Part shown: piece after piece, positions 7,167-16,513 of the stretch
How the letters are laid out: each line of letters opens with the position of its first letter
How positions within the stretch are numbered: position 1 is the first letter of the stretch
Source of the DNA: Inhella crocodyli
Lineage (GTDB): Bacteria > Pseudomonadota > Gammaproteobacteria > Burkholderiales > Burkholderiaceae_C
Direction: 5' to 3'
DNA length: 64,000 nucleotides
Assembly: GCF_004004565.1 (NCBI RefSeq)
Contig: NZ_SACM01000001.1
Span: 1,612,001-1,676,000 of the forward strand
The notes under the pieces: model-generated
What the model was told of the DNA's origin: nothing
The model's input: the letters and a program-made list of their open reading frames with translations, nothing else
Databases searched by the model: none
Position numbers and translations under genes: made by a program

Positions 7167-8770
7167 GCGACGCCAACCTCGTCGACGAGCGCCGCGGCGT
7201 CGACGCCTGGGCGACCGACGCCGCCCTGCGCGAGCGCCTGGGCCCCCGGCCTGCGCTGGCCACCTACGCCGCGCACTTGGCCACCGAACAGGCCTGGGAC
7301 TGGGCCGAGCAGGCCAACGCCCGGCCGCCCGAGCTGCACACCCTGGACGCCCGCGGCCGCCGCATCGACCGCGTGGACTTCCACCCCCACTGGCACCGCC
7401 TGCTGGGCGCCATCCGCGGCACCGGGGCCTTGGCCGCGCCCTTCAGCGGCGGGCGCTGGGCCGAAGCGGCGGCCACCTTCTACGTGCACGGGCAGCTCGA
7501 GGCCGGCAGCCTGTGCCCCGCGACGATGACGCAGGCCGCCATTCCCGTGCTGGCGCGCCACGCGCCGGCGCTGTTCGCGGCGCTGCGCGACGGCCTGCTG
7601 AGTGCCACCCACGAGGGCCACGACGCCCCCATCGCCCCCGGCCGCCCGCTGTGGATCGGCATGGGCATGACGGAGAAGCAAGGCGGCTCCGACCTGCGCG
7701 CCTGCGTCAGCAGCGCGCAGCCCCTGGGCCACCGGCTGCACGGCGCCGAGGCCTACCGGCTGGACGGGCACAAGTGGTTCTTCAGCGCGCCCATGAGCGA
7801 CGCGCACCTCATGCTGGCCCGCACCGACGAGGGCCCGACCTGCTTCCTGGTGCCGCGCTGGCGCTGGGACGGCAGCGGGCTCAACGGCGTGCACATCCAA
7901 CGCCTCAAGGCCAAGCTGGGCAACCACAGCAACAGCAGTTCCGAGGTCGAGTTCCACGGCAGCGAAGGCCTGCTGGTGGGCGCGCCGGGCCGCGGCATCG
8001 CCACCCTGGTGGAGATGGCCGGCTACACCCGCCTGCAGTGCGTGGTGGGCAGCGCGGCGCTGATGCGCGCCGGCCTGGTCCAGGCCCTGCACTGGGCGCG
8101 GCACCGCAGCGCCTTTGGCCGGCGCCTGGTGGGCCAGCCGTTGATGACGCAGGTGCTGGCGGACCTGGCCCTGGAGAGCGAGGCCGCGCTGCAGCTCATG
8201 CTGCGACTGGCCGAGGCCTTCGACCACGCCCCTGAGCGAGCCGACAGCGACCCGGTCGAGCGCGCCTGGCAGCGCGTGCTCACGCCCGCCGCCAAGCTCT
8301 GGGTGTGCAAGCGCGCGCTCGCGCACACCGGCGAGGCCATGGAGGTGCTGGGGGGCAACGGCTACGTCGAAACCGGCGTCATGGCGCGCCTGTACCGCGA
8401 GGCCCCGGTCAACAGCATTTGGGAGGGCAGCGGCAACGTCATGGCCCTGGACGTGCTGCGCGCCGCGCAGCGCGAGGCCCTGGCGCTGGAGGCCTGGTTC
8501 GACGCCACGGCCCCCGCCTTGGACGCCCCCGAGCAAGCCCGCCTGCAGGTCCTGCGCCAGGCCCTGCGCGGCACCGATGCCGAGCCTCGTGCCCGGCAAA
8601 TGGCCCTGGAACTCGCGCTGTTGGCCCAGGCGGCGCTCTTGCGCCAGCACGCCCCGGCCACAATGGCCGACGACTTCATCACCGCCCGCCTGCGCGCGCC
8701 GGCGATGGTGCTGGGGGGCACGCCCCTGGCCCACGCCCACGCGCACCTGCAGCGCGCCCTGCCCGCTTGA
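7163..8770 (+). CDS. AidB-like acyl-CoA dehydrogenase
   Basis: The 535-residue flavoprotein belongs to the AidB branch of acyl-CoA dehydrogenases, longer than the usual ~390 residues. Marks of the branch are GMGMTEKQGGSD, KWFFSAPMSDAHL, the KLGNHSNSSSEVEF stretch, GGNGYVETG and the EAPVNSIWEGSGNVM block near the C-terminus. E. coli AidB belongs to the Ada adaptive response to alkylation and binds DNA and FAD; its physiological reaction is unsettled. The GTG start at 7163 is chosen because it overlaps the preceding stop as GTGA, and upstream residues in the same frame do not resemble the family. The stop overlaps the TTG start of guanine deaminase. Confidence 0.85.
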   Translation: MSDANLVDERRGVDAWATDAALRERLGPRPALATYAAHLATEQAWDWAEQANARPPELHTLDARGRRIDRVDFHPHWHRLLGAIRGTGALAAPFSGGRWAEAAATFYVHGQLEAGSLCPATMTQAAIPVLARHAPALFAALRDGLLSATHEGHDAPIAPGRPLWIGMGMTEKQGGSDLRACVSSAQPLGHRLHGAEAYRLDGHKWFFSAPMSDAHLMLARTDEGPTCFLVPRWRWDGSGLNGVHIQRLKAKLGNHSNSSSEVEFHGSEGLLVGAPGRGIATLVEMAGYTRLQCVVGSAALMRAGLVQALHWARHRSAFGRRLVGQPLMTQVLADLALESEAALQLMLRLAEAFDHAPERADSDPVERAWQRVLTPAAKLWVCKRALAHTGEAMEVLGGNGYVETGVMARLYREAPVNSIWEGSGNVMALDVLRAAQREALALEAWFDATAPALDAPEQARLQVLRQALRGTDAEPRARQMALELALLAQAALLRQHAPATMADDFITARLRAPAMVLGGTPLAHAHAHLQRALPA

Positions 8771-10068
8771 ACACGCCCCAACGAATCGCCCTGTTCGGCG
8801 ATGTGCTCGACATCGCCTCGCCCCCGCCGGCCGGCGCGCCGCTGGACGCCATCCCCGACGGCGTGCACTGGCACCCCGACCACTGGCTGCTGATCGAGAA
8901 CGGTCGCGTCCACGCCCTCCAGGCGGAGGCCCCCGACGCGAGCTGGACGCGCCACGAGCACCGCGGTCACCTGATCCTGCCTGGCTTCGTCGACACGCAC
9001 GTGCACGCCCCGCAGCTCGACGTCATCGCCAGCTATGGCACCGAGCTGCTGGACTGGCTGAACCGCTACACCTTCCCCACGGAACTGGCCTGGGCCGACC
9101 CGGCCGTGGCGCAAGCCGGCTGCGAGGCCTTCGTGCGCCAGCTGCTGCGCCACGGCACCACCAGCGCGCTGGTCTTCCCCACGGTGCACAAGGGCAGCGT
9201 CGACGCCCTCTTCACCGCCGCCCAGGCGCGCGGCATGCGCCTGCTGGCCGGCAAGTGCCTGATGGACCGCCACGCCCCACCGGGCCTGCTGGACACCGTG
9301 GCATCGGCCGAGCGCGACAGCCTGGACCTGATCCAACGCTGGCACGGCCAAGGCCGCCTGGCCTACGCGCACACGGTGCGCTTCGCCCCCACCAGCACCG
9401 AGGCCCAGCTGGCCTTGGCGGGCGAGCTGCTGGCCGCGCACCCCGGCACCTACCTGCAAACCCACGTGGCCGAGAACCGCGCCGAGGTGGAGTGGGTGCG
9501 CCACCTGTTCCCCCACGCCCGCAGCTACCTGGACGTGTACGCCCAGCACGAGTTGCTGGGTCCGCACAGCGTGCTGGCCCACGGCATTTGGCTGGACCCC
9601 GACGATCGCGCGCGCCTCCAAGACACCGGCGCCGTCATTGCCCACTGCCCAACCTCCAACACCTTCTTGGGTAGCGGCCTGTTCGATTGGCGCGGCAACG
9701 CCGAGCGCGGCGTGCGCCTGGGCATGGCCACCGACGTCGGCGGCGGCACCTCCCTGAGCCTGCAGCGCACCCTGGCGCAGGCCTACCAGGTGGCGGCCCT
9801 GCAGGGCCAGCGCCTGGACGCCTACACCCTGCTGCACAGCGCCACCGCCGGCAACGCCGAGGCCCTGAACCTCGGCCACGAAATCGGCCGCCTGGCGCCC
9901 GGCCACGTGGCCGACGTGGGCGTGTGGCGCTGGGCCGATGAGGACAGCCTGCTGGCGCAACGCCTGGGCCGCGCCCAAACCCTGCACGAAAAGCTGTTCG
10001 CCTGGCTGATGCTGGGCGACGAGCGCCTGCTGGTGCAAACGCACGTGGCCGGCCTCCCCCAACTCTGA
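8767..10068 (+). CDS. guaD: Guanine deaminase
   Basis: Converts guanine to xanthine and ammonia in purine salvage/degradation. The 433-residue length matches E. coli GuaD (about 439). Amidohydrolase metal ligands are in place: [17 protein letters not shown] and the [10 protein letters not shown] segment; [15 protein letters not shown] and [13 protein letters not shown] are typical of guanine deaminases. The start is taken as TTG at 8767 because it overlaps the AidB-like stop (TTGA) and the family N-terminus begins immediately after it; no ATG is available nearby. Translation is therefore probably coupled to the upstream gene. A glyoxalase-fold gene follows 10 bases later. Confidence 0.9.
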   Translation: MNTPQRIALFGDVLDIASPPPAGAPLDAIPDGVHWHPDHWLLIENGRVHALQAEAPDASWTRHEHRGHLILPGFVDTHVHAPQLDVIASYGTELLDWLNRYTFPTELAWADPAVAQAGCEAFVRQLLRHGTTSALVFPTVHKGSVDALFTAAQARGMRLLAGKCLMDRHAPPGLLDTVASAERDSLDLIQRWHGQGRLAYAHTVRFAPTSTEAQLALAGELLAAHPGTYLQTHVAENRAEVEWVRHLFPHARSYLDVYAQHELLGPHSVLAHGIWLDPDDRARLQDTGAVIAHCPTSNTFLGSGLFDWRGNAERGVRLGMATDVGGGTSLSLQRTLAQAYQVAALQGQRLDAYTLLHSATAGNAEALNLGHEIGRLAPGHVADVGVWRWADEDSLLAQRLGRAQTLHEKLFAWLMLGDERLLVQTHVAGLPQL

Positions 10069-10078
10069 AAGCAAGTCG

Positions 10079-10513
10079 ATGAAATACCTGCACACCATGG
10101 TTCGCGTGCGCGACCTCGACGCCTCGATGGCCTTCTACCGCGACGCGCTGGGCCTCGTCGAAGTGCGCCGCAACGAGGTCGCCAACGGCCGATTCACGCT
10201 CGTCTACCTGGCCGCCCCCGGCGACGAAGACGCGCAGATCGAGCTGACCTACAACTGGCCCGACGAGAACGGGCAGGTCGAGGACTACGGGAGTGCCCGC
10301 AACTTCGGCCACCTGGCCTACGCGGTGAAGGACATCTACGCGGCCTGCGCCCGGCTGCAGGCCGCGGGCGTGACCATCCTGCGCCCGCCGCGCGACGGCC
10401 GCATGGCCTTCGTGCGCTCGCCCGACCAGATCTCCATCGAGCTGCTGCAAGACGGCCCCGCCCTGCCCCCGACCGAGCCCTGGGCCTCGATGCCCAACAC
10501 GGGCAGTTGGTGA
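10079..10513 (+). CDS. VOC/glyoxalase I-like protein (lactoylglutathione lyase family)
   Basis: A 144-residue protein with two beta-alpha-beta-beta-beta modules. It begins with [16 protein letters not shown] and has [14 protein letters not shown] and SIELLQ elements, closely following glyoxalase I; His6, Glu69 and Glu136 are plausible metal ligands. Glyoxalase I removes methylglyoxal as S-lactoylglutathione. It is slightly longer than GloA of E. coli (135) because of a short tail. It lies 10 bases after guaD and is probably the last gene of the run. A related VOC fold with other chemistry cannot be excluded. Confidence 0.8.
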   Translation: MKYLHTMVRVRDLDASMAFYRDALGLVEVRRNEVANGRFTLVYLAAPGDEDAQIELTYNWPDENGQVEDYGSARNFGHLAYAVKDIYAACARLQAAGVTILRPPRDGRMAFVRSPDQISIELLQDGPALPPTEPWASMPNTGSW

Positions 10514-10557
10514 TTCAGCCCCCTCGATCCAGTGCCTGTTGCCTCGGGGCGGCTCCC

Positions 10558-10563
10558 TATCAT
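10558..10563 (+). promoter_or_regulatory. Possible -10 box before the MBOAT gene
   Basis: TATCAT lies about 46 bases before the MBOAT start. No clear -35 at the ideal spacing was seen (TTGCCT is 13 bases upstream, too close). This is the best candidate in the 96-base gap. Confidence 0.25.
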
Positions 10564-10609
10564 GCGGCGCGCGCCATCGGCTGACTGAGCCCGGGCGCGG
10601 CGCTTCGCC

Positions 10610-12076
10610 ATGCTGTTCACCACCGTTCCTTTTGCCCTGCTGTTCCTGCCGCTGACCCTGGTCGGCTTTTTTGCGTGGGCACGCTGGTCTCACGCCGCGG
10701 CTGCCGCATGGCTGTTGGTGGCCTCGCTGTTTTTCTACGGCTTTTGGATGCCGGAGTTCACCCTGCTGCTGGTGGCCTCGATTGGGGCCAACTTCGCACT
10801 GGGCTTGCGCTTGGCGCGGCAGCCGCTCGGGCAGCGAGGGGCGTGGCTCACTGCGGGCGTCGCCTTCAATTTGGGGCTGTTGGCCTACTTCAAGTACGCG
10901 AACTTCTTCGTCGGTAGCTTGAACGCCGCCTTGAGTTGGAGCCTGCCCGGTGCCGATGTGGTGTTGCCCATCGGCATTTCGTTCTACACCTTCACGCAGA
11001 TTGCGTTTTTGGTGGACGTTTCACGGGGCAAGGTGCATGAGGTCAACCCCGTGCACTACGGGCTCTTCGTCACCTACTTTCCGCACCTGATTGCAGGTCC
11101 CGTGCTGCACCACGGGCAAATGATGCCGCAGTTCCGCGACGCATCGACCTACCGCTTGCAGCCGCGCATGCTGGCCGTGGGTCTGTCAGTTTTCGCCATC
11201 GGCCTCATCAAGAAGGTGGTGTTGGCGGACGGGGTGGCACCCTACGCCGATGCGGTTTTCACGCCAACGGATGCGGGCCTCACGCCCAGCACGGCCGAGG
11301 CTTGGCTGGCCGCATTGGCCTACACGCTTCAGTTGTACTTTGATTTTTCCGGCTACTCCGACATGGCCATCGGTCTGTCGCTGATGTTCAACGTTCGGCT
11401 GCCGTTCAACTTCGATTCGCCCTACCAAGCCCGGAACATCAGCGACTTCTGGCGCCGGTGGCACATTTCCTTGTCGACGTTCCTGCGCGACTACCTCTAC
11501 ATCGCCTTGGGTGGCAATCGCCACGGGGCCGTGCGGCGCTACGCGAACTTGGCCACCACCATGGTGTTGGGGGGGCTGTGGCACGGCGCGAGTTGGACCT
11601 TTGTCTTCTGGGGCGCACTTCACGGCGCCTACCTCATGGTCAACCATGGGTTCCGGGCGCTGTGCGGCGAAGCGCGATTGGCCTGGCTGGCCACCCAGCG
11701 TTGGTTCACCTGGCCGAGCTGGGTCTTGACGATGGTGGCCGTCGTGGTGGCTTGGGTCTTTTTCCGGGCGACCAGCTTCGAGGGCGCGGCCCGCATGTTG
11801 ATCGCGATGGCGGGGGAAGGCGGGAGTCCGCAAGCCCTTTGGAACGCGGGTCTGCAGGCCCACGCTGGCTGGCTGTGGTGCGGTGCTCTTGGTGCGCTTG
11901 CGCTGTGGGCGCCGAACAGCAACCGCATTGGACTCTGGTTGGAACAGCGTGCATCGCAAGGGGCTGCCTGGTGGCCGTGGTGGATGGGCACGGTGGGCCT
12001 GGCCTTGGCGCTGTTCATGGTCCTGCTCAACACCGTGCGCGACAGCGTTAGCGCATTCATTTATTTCAATTTCTGA
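10610..12076 (+). CDS. MBOAT-family O-acyltransferase (AlgI-like)
   Basis: The 488-residue polytopic membrane protein has the hallmarks of the AlgI/DltB-type MBOAT family: FDFSGYSDMAIGLS, SDFWRRWHISLSTFLRDYLYI, and GLWHGASWTFVFWG with the catalytic-type His325. These proteins move acyl groups across the inner membrane to decorate polysaccharides or teichoic acids. The stop and the next start share one base (TGATG), and the SGNH partner makes this an acyl-transfer pair. No glycosyltransferases lie nearby, so the acceptor is unknown. The DNA is visibly lower in GC than its neighbours, with T-rich synonymous codons, suggesting acquisition by transfer or a weakly expressed accessory function. Confidence 0.88.
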   Translation: MLFTTVPFALLFLPLTLVGFFAWARWSHAAAAAWLLVASLFFYGFWMPEFTLLLVASIGANFALGLRLARQPLGQRGAWLTAGVAFNLGLLAYFKYANFFVGSLNAALSWSLPGADVVLPIGISFYTFTQIAFLVDVSRGKVHEVNPVHYGLFVTYFPHLIAGPVLHHGQMMPQFRDASTYRLQPRMLAVGLSVFAIGLIKKVVLADGVAPYADAVFTPTDAGLTPSTAEAWLAALAYTLQLYFDFSGYSDMAIGLSLMFNVRLPFNFDSPYQARNISDFWRRWHISLSTFLRDYLYIALGGNRHGAVRRYANLATTMVLGGLWHGASWTFVFWGALHGAYLMVNHGFRALCGEARLAWLATQRWFTWPSWVLTMVAVVVAWVFFRATSFEGAARMLIAMAGEGGSPQALWNAGLQAHAGWLWCGALGALALWAPNSNRIGLWLEQRASQGAAWWPWWMGTVGLALALFMVLLNTVRDSVSAFIYFNF

Positions 12077-13140
12077 TGAGCTTCAAGCGTGCGCTGATCC
12101 ATGGGGTGCTGGCTCTGTCGGCCGTGGCGCTCGTGCTGGAGTTGCTTCTCCGCATGCTGCCGGTGTCCACCGCCACCATGGTGGCGGATCACCTCGGCGC
12201 CGGCATTCCGACGGTGCCACCCCACCATCGCTGGACCATGGCCACCGGATGGGACCTCCGGAATGCCCAGACTTTGCAGGCCAACGCGCAGGGCTTCTCC
12301 GCGCGCCACGACTTCAAGCCCAACCCGCAAGCGGTGGCCTTGATCGGAGACAGCTTCGTCGAAGCCTCCATGTTGCCCGTCGAGCAGCGATTGGAGGCCC
12401 AATTGGAGGCCCAACTTGGGGCGCGCCCCGTCTATGCCATGGGAAGCCCGGGCTCCTCCCTGTTGGACTATGGACACCGACTGCGCTGGGCCGTGCAGCA
12501 GTTCGGCGTGCGTGAGGCGGTGATCTTCATGGAGCGTCTCGACGTGGCGCAAAGTCGCTGCGGCTCTGGCAATGTGAAGAGCCTGTGCTGGGACCCCCGC
12601 GAAGGTCGAGTGCGCCCCGTCGTCGAACCCGAGCCCAACGTCATCAAGAGGATCCTTCGCCACTCGGCCTTGGCCCAGTACGTCCTTGGCCAAATGCGGC
12701 TCGATGCCCGCGTGTTCTGGGCCAATGCCCTGCACCAGGCAACGCCTGCGCAAGGGCACGAGGTCGGGCAACGAAGCCGCAAAGCGGCGACTCCCTTGAG
12801 CAGCTTGCCCTTGAGTGAAGCCGAGCGCAACGAGATCGATCGCATCGCCGAACTCTTCTTCGCTCAATTGGATGGCATGCCGGTGCGGGTTGTCTTGGTC
12901 GTGGATGCCAGCCGATCAGACCTGCGAAACGGGGACACCGGTACCGGCGCCGCGCGCGAGCACTTCATGGCGCTGGCGCGCGCGAAGGGACTCACCGTGG
13001 TCGACATGGCTCCCGTTTTCGCCGAGCACCTGCGCCGCTCGCCTCTTTCCCTCGAAGTGGGTCCGTACGACCAACACTTGAACGGACTGGGTTTGTCTTT
13101 GGTGGCTCGGGCCTCTGCAAAGGCTTTGCTTGGGCATTGA
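12076..13140 (+). CDS. SGNH/GDSL-like protein paired with MBOAT acyltransferase
   Basis: A 354-residue protein with a single N-terminal membrane anchor (residues ~6-28) and a periplasmic domain. GDSFVE (Ser93) matches SGNH block I, and the PYDQHLN segment near the C-terminus (Asp332, His334) supplies the rest of a Ser-His-Asp set. In alginate, cellulose and O-antigen acetylation systems, such proteins finish the transfer that an MBOAT begins. Overall similarity to AlgJ/AlgX is low, so the family call rests on motifs and on the one-base overlap with the MBOAT gene. GC is lowered as in its partner. Confidence 0.7.
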   Translation: MSFKRALIHGVLALSAVALVLELLLRMLPVSTATMVADHLGAGIPTVPPHHRWTMATGWDLRNAQTLQANAQGFSARHDFKPNPQAVALIGDSFVEASMLPVEQRLEAQLEAQLGARPVYAMGSPGSSLLDYGHRLRWAVQQFGVREAVIFMERLDVAQSRCGSGNVKSLCWDPREGRVRPVVEPEPNVIKRILRHSALAQYVLGQMRLDARVFWANALHQATPAQGHEVGQRSRKAATPLSSLPLSEAERNEIDRIAELFFAQLDGMPVRVVLVVDASRSDLRNGDTGTGAAREHFMALARAKGLTVVDMAPVFAEHLRRSPLSLEVGPYDQHLNGLGLSLVARASAKALLGH

Positions 13141-13156
13141 CAGCCTCCACTCGCCT

Positions 13157-13182
13157 CGCCGACCGATTTGAGCGGGTCGGCG
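13157..13182 (+). terminator. Weak hairpin after the MBOAT-SGNH pair
   Basis: CGCCGACC (13157-13164) pairs with GGTCGGCG (13175-13182) across a 10-base loop, 17 bases after the stop. There is no T tract. It could end the acyltransferase transcript. Confidence 0.3.
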
Positions 13183-13306
13183 CCGCCTCAGCGTCACAAC
13201 CCATCACGTCTCTTTCAAGGCGGTGCGAGACAGCCCCGCCCTGCGCCCGACGCCCACCATGGGCAGCGGGCAAACCGGCATCGCGAAGCCCTGGGACCTC
13301 GGCGGA

Positions 13307-13696
13307 TCAGCGCTCGCGCTTCAGCTCAACCTGCAAGCGCGCCGGCTGCTTGCCTTTGTTGCTCCACATCCAGCAATAGGTCTGCGACGGGTCCACGACC
13401 AAGCGCCCGTCGGCGCGGGACGTGCCGGGGTTCTTGACGGGGTACACGACGTCGTTGCCCAGGTGGTAGTGCACGTTGAACGCCAGGTCGGCGCTGCTGT
13501 CGAAGCGCCAGGCCACGGCCTGCCCCTTGTCCAGCGCGCCGCACAGCTCGGCGAAGCCGCCGGGCGCCACGTCCAAGCGCTGCTCGAAGCGGCCTTCGGC
13601 GTTCCAGGCGATGTCGACCACCGCGGCCTGCGCGGTGGCACCGCCCAACAAAGCGGCGAAAAGCGCCAGGGCGCGTGCGGAGGAGAAGGCGTTCAT
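13307..13696 (-). CDS. Small secreted protein of unknown function
   Basis: The 129-residue protein has a clear Sec signal peptide (hydrophobic core residues ~8-18, cleavage probably after the ATAQA motif) and a mature domain of about 105 residues. The mature part has alternating beta-type segments (FNVHYHLGNDVVYPV) and a single Cys in QTYCWMWSN. No enzyme motif is visible and the family is not recognised. The start shares one base with the stop of the upstream YpfH-like esterase (TGATG), so it is likely the last gene of a pyrF-esterase-secreted-protein run. A small beta-sandwich binding or stress protein is possible. Confidence 0.7.
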   Translation of the reverse strand: MNAFSSARALALFAALLGGATAQAAVVDIAWNAEGRFEQRLDVAPGGFAELCGALDKGQAVAWRFDSSADLAFNVHYHLGNDVVYPVKNPGTSRADGRLVVDPSQTYCWMWSNKGKQPARLQVELKRER

Positions 13697-14433
13697 CAGT
13701 GCAAAGTTCCTCGGTCGTTCAGGGCTTGTTGGTCGGCGCGTTCCATCTCGCTGGCCGTGCTCACCGCCTCGCGCCACAGGCGCGCGGGGATGAAGGTGCG
13801 CAGTTGGTGCATCGCGCGCTCGATGAGCACTGGGGCCATCTCGTGGTGCACGTGGGGCAGCACGTCGGCGGTGATGTCGGCGCCCAGGTCCACCCAGGCC
13901 TGCGCCGCGTCCACCACGTGGGCGTAAGGCACGGCCTCGTCGCGCTGGCCGTGCAGCAGGTGCAGGGTGCAGCCCTCGGGCGCGCTCACCGGCCGGGCCA
14001 GGGGCGCCGCGCCGAAGCTCATCACGCGCCCGGCCAGCCGGGCCTCCGCCTGCACGGCCTCCAGCGCCATCAAGCCACCTTGCGAGAAACCGCCCAGGGC
14101 GACACGCGGCCAGTCGAGCGCGAAGGCCTGCGCCCACTGCCGCACGGTGGCCACGAAACCGGGCAACGCCGCGGCGACGCCGGCCACCAGACCCTGTTCG
14201 GCCTCGTCGAACCACTGGAAGCCGTCGATGGCCTTGGCCGGCAAGCGCAGCGGGGCGTCCAGGGCCACGATGGCGGCCTGTGGGTACTGCGCGCGCAGGG
14301 CCTGGGCCAGGCCGTCCATTTGCCCGGCGTGGGCGCCGGCGCCGTGGAACAGCAAAAACAGCAACTCCACCGCCCCTTGCGCGGGCAACAGGGGCTGCGC
14401 GTGGGCGTGGGCGGGCAAGGGGGGCAGATTCAT
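13696..14433 (-). CDS. YpfH-like alpha/beta-hydrolase (carboxylesterase)
   Basis: The 245-residue esterase matches the E. coli YpfH / phospholipase-carboxylesterase family in length and layout: [12 protein letters not shown] oxyanion region, nucleophile Ser117 in GGFSQGG, Asp165 in [10 protein letters not shown], and a His at 196/197. YpfH acts on short-chain esters in vitro; its natural substrate is unknown. It has no signal peptide. The ATG at 14433 overlaps the pyrF stop by four bases (ATGA), so the two are translationally coupled. Confidence 0.85.
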   Translation of the reverse strand: MNLPPLPAHAHAQPLLPAQGAVELLFLLFHGAGAHAGQMDGLAQALRAQYPQAAIVALDAPLRLPAKAIDGFQWFDEAEQGLVAGVAAALPGFVATVRQWAQAFALDWPRVALGGFSQGGLMALEAVQAEARLAGRVMSFGAAPLARPVSAPEGCTLHLLHGQRDEAVPYAHVVDAAQAWVDLGADITADVLPHVHHEMAPVLIERAMHQLRTFIPARLWREAVSTASEMERADQQALNDRGTLH

Positions 14434-15245
14434 CGGGCGGCCTGCAATTGGTCGCGCGTGGCCAGGGCCACGGCGCGGGCTTGTTGCGCAAAGTCGGCCA
14501 GGCTGCGGCCGGCGTACAAGATGGCGCGGCTGCTGTTGACCAGCATGGGGCCCGCGCCGTTCGCCTGCACGGTGGCCACGGCGTCGCCGCCCTGGGCGCC
14601 CACGCCGGGCACCAGCAGGGGCACGGTGGGGGCCAGTTCGCGCACGCGGGCCAGCTCGCGCGGGTAGGTGGCACCCACCACCAGGCCCACCTGGCCTTCG
14701 ATGCGGTTCCACTCGGTCTGCGCGCGGCGCGCCAGCTCTTCAAAGAGGCGGGGCTGCCCGTCCACGTCGGCCAAGCGCTGCATTTGGAAGTCGTCGCCGC
14801 CCGGGTTGCTGGTGCGGCACAGCACGAACACGCCGCGGTCCTGCCAAGCCAAGAAGGGCTCGATGGTGTCGAAGCCCATGTAGGGCGACAGGGTCACGGC
14901 ATCGGCCTCGAAGCGCTCGAAAGCCTCGCGGGCGTACAGGGTGGCCGTGGCGCCGATGTCGCCCCGCTTGGCGTCCAGCACCACGGGCACCTGCGGCGCC
15001 TTGGCGCGGATGTGGCGGATGACGCGCAGCAGCTGGTCCTCGGCGCCCGCGGCGGCGAAGTAGGCGATCTGCGGCTTGAAGGCCGCGGCCAGGTCGGCCG
15101 TGGCGTCGACGATGGCGCAGCAGAAATCGGCGATGCGCCGCGCGTCGCCCTGCCAGTCGCCCGGGAACTTGCTCGGGTCGGGGTCCAGACCCACGCAGAG
15201 CAGGGAGTCGCGGGTGGCGGCGTTCAGGCGGTCGGCAAATCGCAT
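14430..15245 (-). CDS. pyrF: Orotidine 5'-phosphate decarboxylase (type 2)
   Basis: Last step of de novo UMP synthesis. The 271-residue protein belongs to the longer group 2 OMP decarboxylases rather than the ~240-residue E. coli type. The catalytic DAKRGDIG motif (91-98, Lys93 and Asp96) is intact, as are [13 protein letters not shown] at the N-terminus and the phosphate-binding [11 protein letters not shown] loop. The start at 15245 is divergent from the GNAT gene across a 62-base gap. The stop overlaps the esterase start by four bases. Confidence 0.95.
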   Translation of the reverse strand: MRFADRLNAATRDSLLCVGLDPDPSKFPGDWQGDARRIADFCCAIVDATADLAAAFKPQIAYFAAAGAEDQLLRVIRHIRAKAPQVPVVLDAKRGDIGATATLYAREAFERFEADAVTLSPYMGFDTIEPFLAWQDRGVFVLCRTSNPGGDDFQMQRLADVDGQPRLFEELARRAQTEWNRIEGQVGLVVGATYPRELARVRELAPTVPLLVPGVGAQGGDAVATVQANGAGPMLVNSSRAILYAGRSLADFAQQARAVALATRDQLQAAR

Positions 15246-15307
15246 CGCAGGGCATCAAGGCAGGAAGTGCCGCATTGTCGCCAGCGCGGCACGGCTATGG
15301 TTCGGCC

Positions 15308-16153
15308 ATGGACGTGCTGCTCACCCCCCGCCTGCGCCTGCGCTGGTTCCGCCCCGAGGACGCCGAGTTCATCCTCGGCCTGATCAACGAACCCGCGTGG
15401 ATCGCTGGCATCCGCGACAGCGGCGTGCGCGACCTGGACGCCGCCCGCGCTTGGGCCCAGTCGCGCCTCATCGCCCCTTACTGGCAGGTGGGCCACGGCT
15501 TTTGGCTGGTGGAGCGGCGCGCTGACGCCGAGCCCCTGGGCCTGTGCGGCATCTTCAAGCGCGACAGCCTGCCCCTGCCCGACCTGGGCTACGGCCTGAC
15601 CACGCGCCACGCCGGCCAGGGCTACGCCCGCGAAGCCGCCCGCGCCTGCCTGGTCTACGCCCGGCGCGTGCTGGGCCGCGACGAACTGCTGGCCATCACC
15701 TCGCCCACCAACGGGCCCAGCATGGCCTTGCTGGAAGACCTGGGCTTTGTGCGCGAGGGCGAGCGCGTCGGCGACGACGGCCCCACGGTGGACTGGCGCT
15801 GGCGCGCCGACCCTGCGCGGCCGCAAGACGACACCGCGCTGGCGACCGATTGGGTGCGGCGCTTTTGGGCCTGCCAGGGGCCCGATGCCGAGGGGGTGCG
15901 CGCACTGGCGGCCTTGCCGGCCTTGTGCACGGCCGAGGCGGAGTTGCAGGGTCTCGATGGGACGATGCTGAGCGTGCGCGGCTGGGTCGAGGTGGGCGGT
16001 TTGGTGCCCGGCTCTTGGGTCGGCGAAGAGCCTGCGGTCACGTTGGCCAGCGACGGCAACGAGGCCGAAGTGACCTGGGGGCCATGGCGGCACCGACTGG
16101 TGCGCGACGGCGAAAGGCGGTGGCGCTTGAGTCACCTCAGTTCAAGGTCGTGA
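15308..16153 (+). CDS. GNAT N-acetyltransferase with C-terminal extension
   Basis: The 281-residue protein has a GNAT domain in residues 1-175: TPRLRLRW opening, LGYGLTTRHAGQGYA (acetyl-CoA pyrophosphate loop, Arg/Gln-x-x-Gly-x-Gly/Ala type), and the AITSPTNGPSMALLEDLGF strand-helix end. This is the RimJ/RimL-like layout that acetylates N-termini or small amines. Residues ~180-281 form an added domain of about 100 residues that I do not recognise; it ends in a beta-rich WRHRLVRDGERRWRLSHL stretch suggesting an NTF2/SnoaL-like fold (guess). The ATG at 15308 was preferred over 15275 because the family starts at the MDVLLTPRL segment. Confidence 0.75.
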   Translation: MDVLLTPRLRLRWFRPEDAEFILGLINEPAWIAGIRDSGVRDLDAARAWAQSRLIAPYWQVGHGFWLVERRADAEPLGLCGIFKRDSLPLPDLGYGLTTRHAGQGYAREAARACLVYARRVLGRDELLAITSPTNGPSMALLEDLGFVREGERVGDDGPTVDWRWRADPARPQDDTALATDWVRRFWACQGPDAEGVRALAALPALCTAEAELQGLDGTMLSVRGWVEVGGLVPGSWVGEEPAVTLASDGNEAEVTWGPWRHRLVRDGERRWRLSHLSSRS

Positions 16154-16255
16154 GGGCTGCCCCCTGCGCCATGCATTTGGCTTGGCGCGCTTTGTGCGCG
16201 TTGAGGCAAGTGCCAGGTTGGTCGTCAACGAACTTGCGATAGGTCACTGACGAGC

Positions 16256-16513
16256 ATGGAAGGTTCTGTGTACATCCACATCATTTACACCGACACCGAG
16301 ATGCTCTTGTCTCGAAGGGAGTTCGGGTCTTGGCAGGAGATTCAGGATGTCTACGAGGCGTACAAGGCATCGCTAGGCCCGTGGCCGCCGGATGCCGTGA
16401 TCGACTATCTTGAAAGGGAGTACGACGGCCTCTCTCCGTCGGCAAAAGTCCAAGTTGAGTCTCTTCTTGTGGGCGAGGCTGAGGCGTGCGTTCTCACCTT
16501 TGCTGCCGGATAA
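16256..16513 (+). CDS. Hypothetical small acidic protein
   Basis: An 85-residue open frame of lower GC than its surroundings, net acidic, with a mixed beta/alpha look (EGSVYIHIIYTDTEM, then helical EIQDVYEAYKASLG). There is no signal peptide and no recognised family. GTG at 16268 is an alternative start; neither has a strong ribosome binding site. It is an isolated gene between the GNAT gene and the convergent yciH-like gene. Coding status is moderate: amino-acid composition looks protein-like, but there is no context support. Confidence 0.45.
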   Translation: MEGSVYIHIIYTDTEMLLSRREFGSWQEIQDVYEAYKASLGPWPPDAVIDYLEREYDGLSPSAKVQVESLLVGEAEACVLTFAAG

